Shown here: one piece after another, positions 22,933 to 31,597 of the stretch
Layout of the letters: each line of letters opens with the position of its first letter
Position numbering within the stretch: position 1 is the stretch's first letter
DNA from: Candidatus Desulfolinea nitratireducens
Lineage (GTDB): Bacteria > Chloroflexota > Anaerolineae > Anaerolineales > Villigracilaceae
Direction of reading: 5' to 3'
DNA length: 35,550 bases
Assembly (NCBI GenBank): GCA_014382535.1
Contig: JACNJN010000212.1
Span: 1-35,550, forward strand
Program-made: the position numbers and the translations under genes
The notes under the pieces: model-generated
Told to the model about the DNA's origin: nothing
The model's database searches: none
The model's input: the letters and a program-made list of their open reading frames with translations, nothing else

Positions 22933-23994
22933 TTACCCAACAGCCTCAACAGGGGGAGTGGGCGGTGGTGCCGCAGGAGGCGGCTCGATATTCTGATTTG
23001 ATTTGCCACTGATATGAAGGATCTTTTTGAGCATATCATACCAGAAAGGAGCACCTTGCATGGCGGCTACTGCGCTGAAAAGCAAACCCAGGAACTTCGC
23101 TATCCAGCCCCAACCATCATTCATCGCGGGGAGTGCGGTCAGCATTTCGCACTGACCCGCTTTCATGATGCCGGGTTGTACGTTTCTCCCTGGAAGCCAG
23201 CCACAGTCTGCGAGTGAATCGGCGGTTTCCGTTGTCCAGCCAACCGGAAGGGCGAGATCCTCGTATTTTTCTTCGAGTGCTGCGACTGAATTAATTTCAC
23301 CTTCCACATCGGCATTTTGTGCCTGAGCAATTAAGGATTGCCTTAATGTGGGTTCACGCCATAGCTGTTGGGTAATACCGATGGTGTCGATATTAATAAT
23401 GAGTGCAAGCACAAGGCCGATAAAGAAGGAGATCGTATTGTTCTTTTCCTTAAACCAATACGAGGCCTTGGTCATCGACTCATCAAACCAGCCTTCAGCA
23501 TTGGCCTTAAATTCAGTTGCCTTCTCTTCGGCTGTTTGAATTTTGGCAAATACCTCTGTCCCATCAAATTTTGGCAGAACACGTTTTATCGTATAGCCGA
23601 GATCCGGATTTTCCTGATTGATCTTTTCGATCCTGGACATGATCTTCTGGATCGAAACGTGATCATCCCCAACGTTTTCTTCGTCAATGCCCAGATTTAC
23701 AAAAATATCGAGGGCGGCTTCTGCAAAAACTTTGCTGGGAATATAGCCTGGTTTTTTTTTCTTGCCAAAAGCACCTTTTACATAAAGCGCTTTAACTGCC
23801 GGATGTTTATAAAATTCTTCAACAAAACTCTTCTCATCGCGGAACATATCAAGAATGGATTGTTCTAGAAATTTTGCACGCGTATTAAATAATTTGCCAA
23901 TGATAGTTTGGACTTCCATCGTGGCAACACTTAATATGAGCCAGGCAAAGACGAGGCCGATAGCAACTTCGAGAATGGCATCCAGATTATTCAT
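22933..23994 (-). CDS. Conserved membrane protein of unknown function
   Basis: 353 aa. A membrane segment at about 7-27 (ILEVAIGLVFAWLILSVATMEVQTI), a large soluble region with coiled-coil-like helices, a second segment near 190-210 (ISFFIGLVLALIINIDTIG), and a third near 300-320 (IAKFLGLLFSAVAAMQGAPFWYDMLKK). The QGAPFWYD signature next to the last segment is one I associate with a widespread but uncharacterised bacterial membrane family. The C-terminus is a Pro-rich tail. Four Cys/Trp-rich residues occur in the extracytoplasmic-looking segment before the third helix. It is monocistronic, with a terminator downstream. No function is proposed. Confidence 0.72.
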   Translation of the reverse strand: MNNLDAILEVAIGLVFAWLILSVATMEVQTIIGKLFNTRAKFLEQSILDMFRDEKSFVEEFYKHPAVKALYVKGAFGKKKKPGYIPSKVFAEAALDIFVNLGIDEENVGDDHVSIQKIMSRIEKINQENPDLGYTIKRVLPKFDGTEVFAKIQTAEEKATEFKANAEGWFDESMTKASYWFKEKNNTISFFIGLVLALIINIDTIGITQQLWREPTLRQSLIAQAQNADVEGEINSVAALEEKYEDLALPVGWTTETADSLADCGWLPGRNVQPGIMKAGQCEMLTALPAMNDGWGWIAKFLGLLFSAVAAMQGAPFWYDMLKKILHISGKSNQNIEPPPAAPPPTPPVEAVG

Positions 23995-24052
23995 GTGATT
24001 CTCCTTTTACGTAAGGTACGTGGGTCAAGTATATGAAAAAACAGGGGGTAAG

Positions 24053-24979
24053 TCAATCAGTTCTATGGTCGGGTTTATCGGATTTTTGATGATATGCGCG
24101 ATTAACAAGGAAAATACCGGTCAGGGCGATGGCCCCTCCCAAAAGTTGAATGGGCCGGGGGATTTCACCCAACAATGGAATGGCGAGGATCGTGGTCATG
24201 ATCGGTTGCCCGACCATGGTTGGCGCGACTACCGAAGCAGGGAGATGGCCCATGGCAAACGATATGGAAATATAACCGATGATCTGGGATACCAATGCTG
24301 TTGCGCCGAAGACCAGCCAGGTTTCCTTTGAGTAGCCACCAAGAGAATGTCCCAAACCAAGATTGATCAGGGCCAGGCTGACGCTCGCGATTACACCCAT
24401 CAACCAGACATAAGAGATGGAATCAAAATGCTGACGTCCTCGTTGAGTGGCAAGATAATATCCGCCGTAGAAAACTCCAGCTGCTGCGGCCATCAGATCA
24501 CCAATCCCGAGACGCGGATGAATAAAAAAATCTGAGCCAACAATCAGGACGGCTCCAGCCATCGCTAGAGCGAGACCAAACCAAAAGTTGCCTGTTAACT
24601 TTTCACGAAAAATTAACCAGGCCCCCAAAGAAACCCAGAGAGGGGCTGTATTTCCAAGCAGAGTAGAGTTTGCGGCTGAAGTATAAAAGACAGATGTGCT
24701 CCAGAAAGCCAGATCCAGTGCGAGCAGGATTCCACCGAGAAAAGGGAATATTATGGTCTTTTTGTTGAGAGAAGATTTATTATGACTGCTACGGCGAATA
24801 AAAAATGGGGTCAGGAAAATAGTGGATAAAAATAGTCTATAGAAACCTGTTACAGGTCCGGGAGCATCGGCCCAGCGAACAAATATTGCAGACATACCCA
24901 GAGCCAGGATCCCGATCCCCAAGCCAATATAGGGAAGTGATTTGGATTGCAGCCATGATGTTGCGTCGTGGTTGGTCAT
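24053..24979 (-). CDS. EamA-family (DMT) exporter
   Basis: 308 aa with ten predicted membrane helices in two EamA repeats. The first repeat has LGMSAIFVRWADAPGPVTGFYRLFLS; the second ends ASVVAPTMVGQPIMTTILAIPLLGEIP. The family exports amino acids or other metabolites by proton-coupled antiport; the substrate is unknown. The start is at 24979 (MTNHDATSW); the longer frame to 25126 overlaps the HAD gene and is not credible. No clear ribosome binding site. It is the third gene of a unit with the 53-residue membrane protein and the HAD hydrolase, 35 nt after the latter. Confidence 0.88.
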   Translation of the reverse strand: MTNHDATSWLQSKSLPYIGLGIGILALGMSAIFVRWADAPGPVTGFYRLFLSTIFLTPFFIRRSSHNKSSLNKKTIIFPFLGGILLALDLAFWSTSVFYTSAANSTLLGNTAPLWVSLGAWLIFREKLTGNFWFGLALAMAGAVLIVGSDFFIHPRLGIGDLMAAAAGVFYGGYYLATQRGRQHFDSISYVWLMGVIASVSLALINLGLGHSLGGYSKETWLVFGATALVSQIIGYISISFAMGHLPASVVAPTMVGQPIMTTILAIPLLGEIPRPIQLLGGAIALTGIFLVNRAYHQKSDKPDHRTD

Positions 24980-25014
24980 ATTTATATGAATTTGTTGGTG
25001 GATTCCAGGTAGCT

Positions 25015-25755
25015 TCAGGAAATTTCGCGTAAAAGATTGGGAAGTTCTCCCAGAGTCTGAACTACCGATTTGGGGCGAATGTCGATCAGCGTTTTGGTAT
25101 CTTTGTTTACGTGGCGATTGATCCATATGCTGTAGATCCCCAATTTATTTGCCCCCTTGATATCTGCATTGAGGGTGTCACCGACCATCGCGCATTGCTC
25201 GGAGGAAAGGTTTAGGAAGCTTAGCGCTTCTTCAAACATATGCGGGTGGGGTTTTCGATACCCGGAAGCTGCCGAAGAGCGGATAAAACTAAAGTATTGG
25301 CGAAGGTTGTGGGTATCAACAAGAGTTTGAACATCAGGATCGTCTGCTGCATTAGATATTATTGCAAGTTTGTAATCAATATTTTTTAGAGCTTCCAAAG
25401 TTGAGATTGTATCAGCCTCGAGCGCCCAATTGGATTGCGTGATGGCGTATTTCGCATCCAGCGTAGAACGCAGGATGTGAGGGGGGATGTCCCGGAATCC
25501 CTTTTCGGCGAGCAGGTCCCGGAGCATCTTGAGCGTTGTCGTCTCACGCATCGTCTCTTCGCGATCAGCATAATAATTATTCAGTCGATCAATAAATTCG
25601 TAGGGAAAAGTTTTGAGATTGATATCAATATCATGGGAGACGAGAGAATCGGTCAGCGCCTTGGTAGAGCGCGCAAGGACGGATTGCCAGGAGTTTATAG
25701 GGTAAAGAAGAGTTTTGCCGAGGTCAAAAAAAACGGCGCGAATAGTTGTCTTCAT
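25015..25755 (-). CDS. HAD-superfamily hydrolase
   Basis: 246 aa from ATG 25755. HAD motifs in order: nucleophile Asp in FFDLGKTLL, Ser in IISNAADD, Lys in GYRKPHPHMFEEAL, and acidic pair region MVGDTLNADIKGA. A helical cap lies between motifs I and II, as in subfamily I phosphatases and dehalogenases. The usual second Asp of motif I is replaced by Gly, a variant also seen in real phosphatases. The substrate is unknown. Its start codon overlaps the stop of the upstream small gene (ATGA), showing translational coupling. Confidence 0.88.
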   Translation of the reverse strand: MKTTIRAVFFDLGKTLLYPINSWQSVLARSTKALTDSLVSHDIDINLKTFPYEFIDRLNNYYADREETMRETTTLKMLRDLLAEKGFRDIPPHILRSTLDAKYAITQSNWALEADTISTLEALKNIDYKLAIISNAADDPDVQTLVDTHNLRQYFSFIRSSAASGYRKPHPHMFEEALSFLNLSSEQCAMVGDTLNADIKGANKLGIYSIWINRHVNKDTKTLIDIRPKSVVQTLGELPNLLREIS

Positions 25756-25913
25756 TTGTTCATTAGGGTAATGAATGCGGCGAGTACGATCAGGGACAGT
25801 AAGATCCAAATGGCAAAAGTATTCCCCCATTCTGCAGCATTATATAACAGCGCTGAGGCAATCACGATCAACCCAAAGGCGAGGCTTTGACGGGAAAATT
25901 TCTTCTGTAACAT
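25752..25913 (-). CDS. 53-residue two-helix membrane protein
   Basis: Small open reading frame starting ATG TTA CAG AAG AAA at 25913 and ending TGA at 25752, overlapping the HAD start by 4 nt. It has a short basic N-terminus (MLQKKFSRQ) and two hydrophobic stretches, LAFGLIVIASALLY and FAIWILLSLIVLAAFITL, separated by NAAEWGNT. The pattern (basic start, two helices, ATGA coupling) argues for a real gene rather than chance. I do not recognise a family. No strong Shine-Dalgarno is seen. Confidence 0.65.
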   Translation of the reverse strand: MLQKKFSRQSLAFGLIVIASALLYNAAEWGNTFAIWILLSLIVLAAFITLMNK

Positions 25914-25965
25914 AATCTAAGTGTACCGCAACGCGTAAGAAAAGCGAACCAGCTTTATAAAGGAT

Positions 25966-27498
25966 TTAGAAGTAAATTGCAAAAACCGTCAGCAGGCCAA
26001 TAAATAGAACCAAGCCGCCGCCATAGCCGATCACAGCTCGCATTACTTCTCCCTCTTTTCCTTCCATGCCCGCCGTGCTGGCACCGACGATCAATTTTGC
26101 GGGCGCAACAACTGAGGCCAGCGCTGCACCAGATGTTTGCGCAGCCAATATGATTGGGACACTAAAGCCCAATAATTCTGCTGTCCTCATTTGCAACGCG
26201 GCAAAGATCACATTTGAATTTGTATTTGAGCCGGTTATAAAGGACCCGATCGCCCCGATCCAGGAGGCGACGAGAGGATATGCAGCACCAACGCTATCAG
26301 CCAATCCCTGCGCCAGCGCTTCGGTCATCCCGGATTGCTGCATGACCACCGCCATCGCAACCATTAAGGCAATACTCAGGCTCGATGAGACCATTTTTCG
26401 CACCGTGTCATTCAAAATCTTTTTTCCAACACCTTCCGCATAATACCCGGCCCGTTTGTAAATCACAAAGGCCGCTGCAGAGGCGTAAAGCAGGATCGCG
26501 CCGGCATGCTTGAAAATATAGATGGGCTTGTTGGTCCCGGCGGGGGAGCGATACCCCAGATCGGTGATCGTTTCAGGAAAGTTAATTTTAATGGAGATCT
26601 GACCAAGGGCATCCTTGAGAGGATTTACTGATGGAAAAAGCAGGATTGAAACGGTAACAAATATGAGTACAAGATAGGCTGATAAGGCGATCAGAAGGGG
26701 CTTCGCCTCGATTTGCTTTCCGGACTTTGGGCTTGCCTCGCCCCAACGAACGATCGTCACCCCGACGATAAGCCCTGCCAGCCCGCCTGCAAACGCTCCC
26801 ATATTCCAAAGTCCCAAATTTGCAGCGACGAAATATTGCACGCCTCCCATGACTCCACCAATGATCAACGCTTTGACAAAAAGCCTTTTGACGCCATTCC
26901 ATCCATCCGCTACGTGAACGACCATCAAGCCGGTAGGCAGAGCTGCCAATCCCAGAAATAAAGCAGATGAGGGCGCGAGAAGCTCGGCCTCAAGACCGGT
27001 CGTTGAGATCAGCGCATTAAATGATGAACCCAATGAACCGAAAGTTACTGCCCAGCCATGGCCAATTGTGGGGATAACAACAGCTGCCAAGGGGGTAAAA
27101 CCCAGCCCAACCAGCAGCGGTGCAGTGACAGCCACAGGGACACCGAATCCGCCCGTACCTTGAAGGAATGATGCGAAGACCCACCCAATCAGGATGGCCT
27201 GCATCCCCTTATCGCTGGTTAATTGGCGTAATGCTTCACCAATGGTTTTGATCGCCCCTGCTTCATCAGAGACACGATAGAGTAAATATGCGGCCCAAAT
27301 GATAAATAGAACATCAAAGGTGAGCAGAATTGCCTTTGTATGCACATAGGCAAGAACATTGACATTCGCACCAAAATATGTGATCGCTACGAATAGTGCA
27401 GAAATATACCCGGCTGCACCAGCGCGGGCTGCCCCCCAACGGTAACCGACCATCAGGATGAGGATGATAATAATGGGGAGGGTGGCAAGGAGTGGCAT
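25966..27498 (-). CDS. lctP: L-lactate permease family transporter
   Basis: 510 aa with about 13 membrane segments, matching the LctP/GlcA lactate-glycolate permease family in length and sequence. Signature regions are FLQGTGGFGVPVAVTAPLL, IPTIGHGWAVTFGSLG, the C-terminal GSFITGSNTNSNVIFAALQ, and QTSGAALASVVAPAKLIV. It probably imports L-lactate or glycolate with protons. A GGAT sits 6 nt before the ATG. No lactate dehydrogenase is adjacent, so the physiological substrate is open. A copy of a dispersed repeat lies immediately upstream. Confidence 0.92.
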   Translation of the reverse strand: MPLLATLPIIIILILMVGYRWGAARAGAAGYISALFVAITYFGANVNVLAYVHTKAILLTFDVLFIIWAAYLLYRVSDEAGAIKTIGEALRQLTSDKGMQAILIGWVFASFLQGTGGFGVPVAVTAPLLVGLGFTPLAAVVIPTIGHGWAVTFGSLGSSFNALISTTGLEAELLAPSSALFLGLAALPTGLMVVHVADGWNGVKRLFVKALIIGGVMGGVQYFVAANLGLWNMGAFAGGLAGLIVGVTIVRWGEASPKSGKQIEAKPLLIALSAYLVLIFVTVSILLFPSVNPLKDALGQISIKINFPETITDLGYRSPAGTNKPIYIFKHAGAILLYASAAAFVIYKRAGYYAEGVGKKILNDTVRKMVSSSLSIALMVAMAVVMQQSGMTEALAQGLADSVGAAYPLVASWIGAIGSFITGSNTNSNVIFAALQMRTAELLGFSVPIILAAQTSGAALASVVAPAKLIVGASTAGMEGKEGEVMRAVIGYGGGLVLFIGLLTVFAIYF

Positions 27499-27506
27499 AA
27501 ATATCC

Positions 27507-27630
27507 AGTCTTTGAGCGGCGACCGAAGGGACGAGGGCAGTCGTAGAGGAGATATTCCAGCTCCCCGTCGTTCACTCTGTCGAGTACAGGCGACTGCAGA
27601 TCATCTCATTCGCCCTCCGCTTAGGAATTT
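27507..27630 (-). repeat. Dispersed palindromic repeat, copy 3
   Basis: In reverse complement this reads GCGGAGGGCGAATGAGATGA, then AGTCGCCTGTACTCGACAG and AGTGAACG, closely matching copy 1 (2599-2660) and the core of copy 2 (22719-22844). The ends carry imperfect TGAGCGG/CCGCTTA inverted repeats. It fills the gap between the permease and the CPBP protease. Confidence 0.7.
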
Positions 27631-27631
27631 A

Positions 27632-28516
27632 TTAGTATTCTTTTCGCGTGTAGAGATAAATTAATCCGGCTCCCAGAGCTAATGCAGGGATGAGTATCAA
27701 TCCGGCCTCGGGGCCAAATGCACCACCGGTCCAGAGCTCAGGGCCATTCACGCTGATATGGGTTAGCCGGTACAGGTCCAGGCCGCTGACGGGGAAGCCA
27801 AAGATGACTCCCTCGAAGAAGTTCCAGCCAATATGTAATCCGATCGGAAGCCAAAGTTGCCTGGTGCTGGTATAACCATATGCCAAAAAGAGACCCGCGA
27901 GAAAAATGCCTGCTGCGCTGAGCCAGGTTGCATTGGGGTTGCCAAGATGTAATAATCCAAAGATGGCAGAGGAGATCAATATACCCCAGCGGAGGTTTAT
28001 TCCGTCAGCCAGATTTTGAAGCTGGTAGCCGCGGCTGAGGAGCTCCTCGTTCCATCCGACCAGAGTAAAGGCAAATAAAATGCCGAGCAAGTTCAGGGTC
28101 ACGGATGAGGCGGATTCTGTCTGCCACGCGAATCCCTCAAAAGTGATCCATCCCAGAGCCCATTCAACAAGGAAAATAAATCCCATCATTAGAAACGTAA
28201 TCGCGATTCCAGCAAACAGATCGATCCACACCTTTTTATCCAGTTTGAGACCCAGACTGGAAAAGCTGCGTTTGTCAACCCAGCGGCGGGCAATATAGAT
28301 GGAGAGCGTCAGCACAATCAGATTGCCTAATTGTCCTGCAAGCATGCCACCACCTGTCGGAAAGGGGAGGAAAGACGCTATGAAATTAAGTGCCAGGCCT
28401 ACTATAAAAACGAGACCGAGATGAACTAAAAGACGCCACCCCGCTCGCAGTCGGGGTTCGTTTGGGGAGATGAATATCCGGATAAAGAATGATCGCGATT
28501 TGGTTTCTGTGGTCAT
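27632..28516 (-). CDS. CPBP-family intramembrane metalloprotease
   Basis: 294 aa, about eight membrane helices. The three CPBP (CAAX protease and bacteriocin-processing) motifs are present: EELLSRGYQLQ with the catalytic Glu pair, FGLLHLGNP with a His, and HIGWNFFEG with a second His. The family includes Rce1-like proteases, immunity proteins and membrane-stress factors; the client is unknown. AAAGGAG lies 7 nt before the ATG. It follows the PspC gene on the same strand, but a hairpin separates them. Confidence 0.88.
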   Translation of the reverse strand: MTTETKSRSFFIRIFISPNEPRLRAGWRLLVHLGLVFIVGLALNFIASFLPFPTGGGMLAGQLGNLIVLTLSIYIARRWVDKRSFSSLGLKLDKKVWIDLFAGIAITFLMMGFIFLVEWALGWITFEGFAWQTESASSVTLNLLGILFAFTLVGWNEELLSRGYQLQNLADGINLRWGILISSAIFGLLHLGNPNATWLSAAGIFLAGLFLAYGYTSTRQLWLPIGLHIGWNFFEGVIFGFPVSGLDLYRLTHISVNGPELWTGGAFGPEAGLILIPALALGAGLIYLYTRKEY

Positions 28517-28593
28517 TATTTTCTCCTTTGGTTAAATTCTCATTTCCTTGGTTTTAGGAAGGATTTCCTCCATAATTTTACTTTATGGATAGC

Positions 28594-28645
28594 GTCCCGC
28601 AGGTTTGCCCTAAAAGCAAAATTGAACAATGAGAACCTGCGGGAC
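28594..28645 (-). terminator. Long-stem hairpin between pspC and the CPBP gene
   Basis: GTCCCGCAGGTT (28594-28605) and AACCTGCGGGAC (28634-28645) form a perfect 12-bp stem around 28 nt. There is no U run in the minus direction, so it may attenuate, protect or merely separate the two genes. Confidence 0.55.
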
Positions 28646-28652
28646 GGTGCTG

Positions 28653-28856
28653 TTAATTGGCTTTTGGGACAATAAACCAAAAGATCAAATAGGCAGCGAT
28701 CCCTGGTACACCTCCGGGCAAAGTGGCGATGAAGAAAGCCAGGCGAAACCAGAAGGCACTAATCCCGTAGAATTCGGCCAAACCGCCACATACACCAGCG
28801 AAAACACGGTTTCGTCGCGAACGGCGCAGCGGGGGACGTTGTTGTTCAATGGTCAT
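28653..28856 (-). CDS. PspC-domain membrane protein
   Basis: 67 aa consisting essentially of one PspC domain: basic LRRSRRNRVFAGVCGGLAEFYGI, then FWFRLAFFIATLPGGVPGIAAYLIFWFIVPK with membrane-spanning helices. PspC proteins sense inner-membrane stress; this minimal form has no partner PspA or PspB in the window. AAGGAG precedes the ATG with the same local sequence (AGGAGAAAATAATGAC) as the next gene, the CPBP protease, suggesting related expression. Confidence 0.92.
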   Translation of the reverse strand: MTIEQQRPPLRRSRRNRVFAGVCGGLAEFYGISAFWFRLAFFIATLPGGVPGIAAYLIFWFIVPKAN

Positions 28857-28872
28857 TATTTTCTCCTTGTGC

Positions 28873-28958
28873 TGTCATTGCGTAAGAGTGGAGCGACTGC
28901 GGCAATCTCAAAATTGTCAGGGAAGGAGATTGCTTCGGGGTATCGCCCTCGCAATGAC
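28873..28958. repeat. GTCATTGCG-type inverted-repeat element
   Basis: GTCATTGCG (28873-28881) and CGCAATGAC (28950-28958) are perfect inverted repeats. Inside are GCGGCAATCTC and GGAGATTGC. Same family as 8497-8590. It occupies the gap between the CoA-transferase subunit B stop and the pspC start. Confidence 0.8.
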
Positions 28959-29013
28959 AAAATCAATAAAATATTTCACTTGATATACGTTACTGGGGAT
29001 CAACAGGTTGTGA

Positions 29014-29790
29014 TTATGCCCGCTTTAAATATAACCCATCAGGGTCGAGTTCATCATAGAGGATGCGCAGCTCCTCATCGCTGGGCGGCTCTGTGCTTTT
29101 TAGATCTGCTGCGACTTGTAAATCCCAGCCTGTATTTTCAATGGCCGCCTCAGCCGTACGCTCAGGATGGAGCGCTGTGAGGGTCAATTCACCATTTTCG
29201 TCTGGCTCCAGTAAACCGAGGTCAGTGATGATCGCTAGCGGACCGCCACCACGTACACCAGTGGCATCACGTTCCGAGCGGCCATTCAGAAAACCCGCGG
29301 AGGTGATAAAGTCCACTTTTTCGGGAAAACGACGTTTTTGATGAGGGGTCATGATATAGCAGCGATTGGCCCAGGCCGAGATCAGCTCTGCGCCACCGGA
29401 TCCGGGTAATCTGACTTTTGGATGCGCGTAGCCATTATTACCAATAACCGTAGCGTTGATATTCCCAAAACGATCAATTTGTGCGCCGCCGAGGAATCCC
29501 ACATCCACATTGCCGCGTTGGAGATAGTTGGCGAAAATATCATACATGGAGCAGATTGATAATGCTCCACTGACCAGGGTTGGATCACCAATGGAAAGGG
29601 GCAGGCGAGAGGGCTCAGCACCAATGACGCCAGCCTCGTAGATCATCGTCAGGTTGGGGGCGTGGGTGCGCTTGGCGAGGTTACAGGCCAGATTTGGCTG
29701 CCCTACGCCCACGAAGACCACGTCGCCATCGCGTAACATGCGGGCAGAGTTGACAATCATCAGTTCTGCAGAAGAAAATGTCGAAGTCAT
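29014..29790 (-). CDS. CoA-transferase subunit B (glutaconate/3-oxoacid type)
   Basis: 258 aa. It resembles the beta subunit of family I CoA-transferases such as GctB: VGVGQPNLACNLAKRTHAPNL, the active-site Glu region MIYEAGVIGAEP, and the glycine-rich FLGGAQIDRFGNINA with GSGGAE. It would transfer CoA between a carboxylate and an acyl-CoA together with subunit A encoded at 30667-31569. Substrates cannot be read from the sequence. It is unusually separated from its partner gene by an alpha/beta hydrolase. A palindromic repeat follows its stop. Confidence 0.86.
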   Translation of the reverse strand: MTSTFSSAELMIVNSARMLRDGDVVFVGVGQPNLACNLAKRTHAPNLTMIYEAGVIGAEPSRLPLSIGDPTLVSGALSICSMYDIFANYLQRGNVDVGFLGGAQIDRFGNINATVIGNNGYAHPKVRLPGSGGAELISAWANRCYIMTPHQKRRFPEKVDFITSAGFLNGRSERDATGVRGGGPLAIITDLGLLEPDENGELTLTALHPERTAEAAIENTGWDLQVAADLKSTEPPSDEELRILYDELDPDGLYLKRA

Positions 29791-29802
29791 ATCGGTTCCT
29801 TG

Positions 29803-30651
29803 TTAAAGGGTGCTTAAGAATTTCTGAATTTCATCTTTTACTGCCTCAGGCTTTTCCATTGGTAAAAGATGGGTGCTTTTTTCAATATTTACAACCTTGG
29901 CTGAAGGTAGTTTTTTAGTTACAAGCCGCCCGGTGCTTTCAAAGAAAGTGTCGGATTCTGCGCCGCGAATGATCAGCAGAGGGACTTCCAGTTTTGGGAG
30001 CTTTTTCCAGAGCTCCAAATCCCGCCAGACCCCGGTACTATAAATTTGGACCTCCCATTCCGGGCTGTAGCAGAGCTTGAAGCTTCCATCTTCAAGGGGA
30101 CAGGTGATTCCATCAATGGTTGCCTCAAGCGCCTCATCGCTGAAATATTTAAATACGGATTTTCTGCGATAGCTTACAGTGAGCGATTGGCGACTTTTGA
30201 AAACCCTTCGCCGTCTTCGGGCTGCCGGAATCAGGGGATGGATATAATCGATCAATTTAAGAATCCGGAGAATATTCCACAGGCGAATAAAATATGGTGG
30301 AAACAAGACCGGGTCAATCAGGATGAGACTGGAAAAGCGTTGAGGTTCACGCAGGGCAGCCCGCAGCAGGGCGATCCCACCCAGGGAATGCCCAATTCCG
30401 TTGACCTGATCCATTTCTTCCGCATTCATAAAATGCAGGAGATCATCTGTGAGGGGATTCCAATCATCGATATCTTGAGGCTTGCTATCTTCCCAAAGAG
30501 GACGCTGGTGAATCGCAGAAATCTGATAGTTATTGAGCAATTTAAATAGCGGACTATAGCAATCGGGCGGATAGCCGTTGGCATGGGCAAAAAGAAGCTG
30601 CGAGCCCTCCTTATGTGAGCCCTGATTATATGTGGTGAATGGAATCTTCAC
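29803..30651 (-). CDS. Alpha/beta hydrolase
   Basis: 282 aa from a GTG start at 30651, 15 nt after the CoA-transferase A stop. Oxyanion-hole region LLFAHANGYPPDCY, nucleophile elbow GIGHSLGGIALL with the catalytic Ser, a late acidic residue in IIRGAESDTFF, and the catalytic His in EKSTHLLPMEKPE define the fold. The lid region carries a very basic patch (PAARRRRRVFKSRQ). The position between two CoA-transferase subunits suggests hydrolysis of a related thioester or lactone, but that is inference. It ends 12 nt before the subunit B start. Confidence 0.85.
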   Translation of the reverse strand: MKIPFTTYNQGSHKEGSQLLFAHANGYPPDCYSPLFKLLNNYQISAIHQRPLWEDSKPQDIDDWNPLTDDLLHFMNAEEMDQVNGIGHSLGGIALLRAALREPQRFSSLILIDPVLFPPYFIRLWNILRILKLIDYIHPLIPAARRRRRVFKSRQSLTVSYRRKSVFKYFSDEALEATIDGITCPLEDGSFKLCYSPEWEVQIYSTGVWRDLELWKKLPKLEVPLLIIRGAESDTFFESTGRLVTKKLPSAKVVNIEKSTHLLPMEKPEAVKDEIQKFLSTL

Positions 30652-30666
30652 TGAAATTTCTTTTAC

Positions 30667-31569
30667 CTAGTATTTTCCATAATTAATTGGGGCGCTTAGT
30701 AATTCTTCAACCTCAAGGTTTTTATGCTTTTCTTTACCAAGCTTTTCCCAATACTCTGCGTGGTCCCTGGTCCCGTAGACCCACTCATCCAGCCAGGACT
30801 GGACACTTTCCTGGCTTTTGCTGATCTCATCCCAGCCCATATAGAAAGCGTTATCGCGGTCGTAATAACCCTGTGCATAGGATGGATGGCAGGCGTGCGG
30901 AACATGGCAGACAGCATCGACAATAAAACCGGGAATCAATGTTCGATTTGGATCTGATCGGATGACAGATTCATCCACGATTTCTTCGGCGGTCACAATC
31001 ACTTTTTCGGCAGCAAAGGCGGCTTCTTTTTGCTCACCAATAATGCCCCAGAGATGGGAATTTCCGTTGATATCTGCTCGTTGCACGTGGATGATGGCCA
31101 CATCAGGGTTTAGAGCGGGGACAGCGATCAACTCATTCCCGGAATAAGGATCGACAACACGTTTGATCCTGGAGTTCGCTTTTTCGAGATCAGTGGCGCC
31201 AGTGGGCATGATCGGCATAAAGGGCAGTCCCGCTGCACCTGCCTGGAGACAGGAGATCATGCCGAAATGAGAATATTCTTCCCATTCAATTTCGCCGCGC
31301 TCAATGGCCCCGCGTACAATCCGCAATGAACCAACACCGGGGTTACCCATATAGGAAAAAGTGATCTTTTTTGCACAACCGGCGGCAACCATTTGGTCAT
31401 AGATCAAGTCCGGGGTGGCCCGAGCAAGCTCAAGGTCGCGTTTGCCCTGGCGAATGATCTCATGCCCGGCTGCAAAAGGGATCAAATGAGTGAATCCCGC
31501 GGCATATAAACTCTCGCCATCTTGCATAAATTTTGAAATTGCTTCAGAAAGGGGTATTAGTTTACTCAT
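30667..31569 (-). CDS. CoA-transferase subunit A (glutaconate type)
   Basis: 300 aa from ATG 31569 (MSKLIPLSEAI), with AAGGAT upstream; a frame to 31692 would overlap the preceding small gene. It resembles the GctA-like alpha subunit: GESLYAAGFTHLIPFAAGHEI, KITFSYMGNPGVGSL, GAIERGEIEWEEYSHF, and the AIIHVQRADINGNSHLWG motif typical of family I. The C-terminal HPSYAQGYYDRDNAFYMGWDE is also found in such subunits. It forms one unit with the hydrolase and subunit B genes. The acyl substrate is unknown; a dicarboxyl or ring-degradation intermediate is possible. Confidence 0.86.
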   Translation of the reverse strand: MSKLIPLSEAISKFMQDGESLYAAGFTHLIPFAAGHEIIRQGKRDLELARATPDLIYDQMVAAGCAKKITFSYMGNPGVGSLRIVRGAIERGEIEWEEYSHFGMISCLQAGAAGLPFMPIMPTGATDLEKANSRIKRVVDPYSGNELIAVPALNPDVAIIHVQRADINGNSHLWGIIGEQKEAAFAAEKVIVTAEEIVDESVIRSDPNRTLIPGFIVDAVCHVPHACHPSYAQGYYDRDNAFYMGWDEISKSQESVQSWLDEWVYGTRDHAEYWEKLGKEKHKNLEVEELLSAPINYGKY

Positions 31570-31597
31570 AAAATCCTTTATCGTTGTTTCAGGAAAT

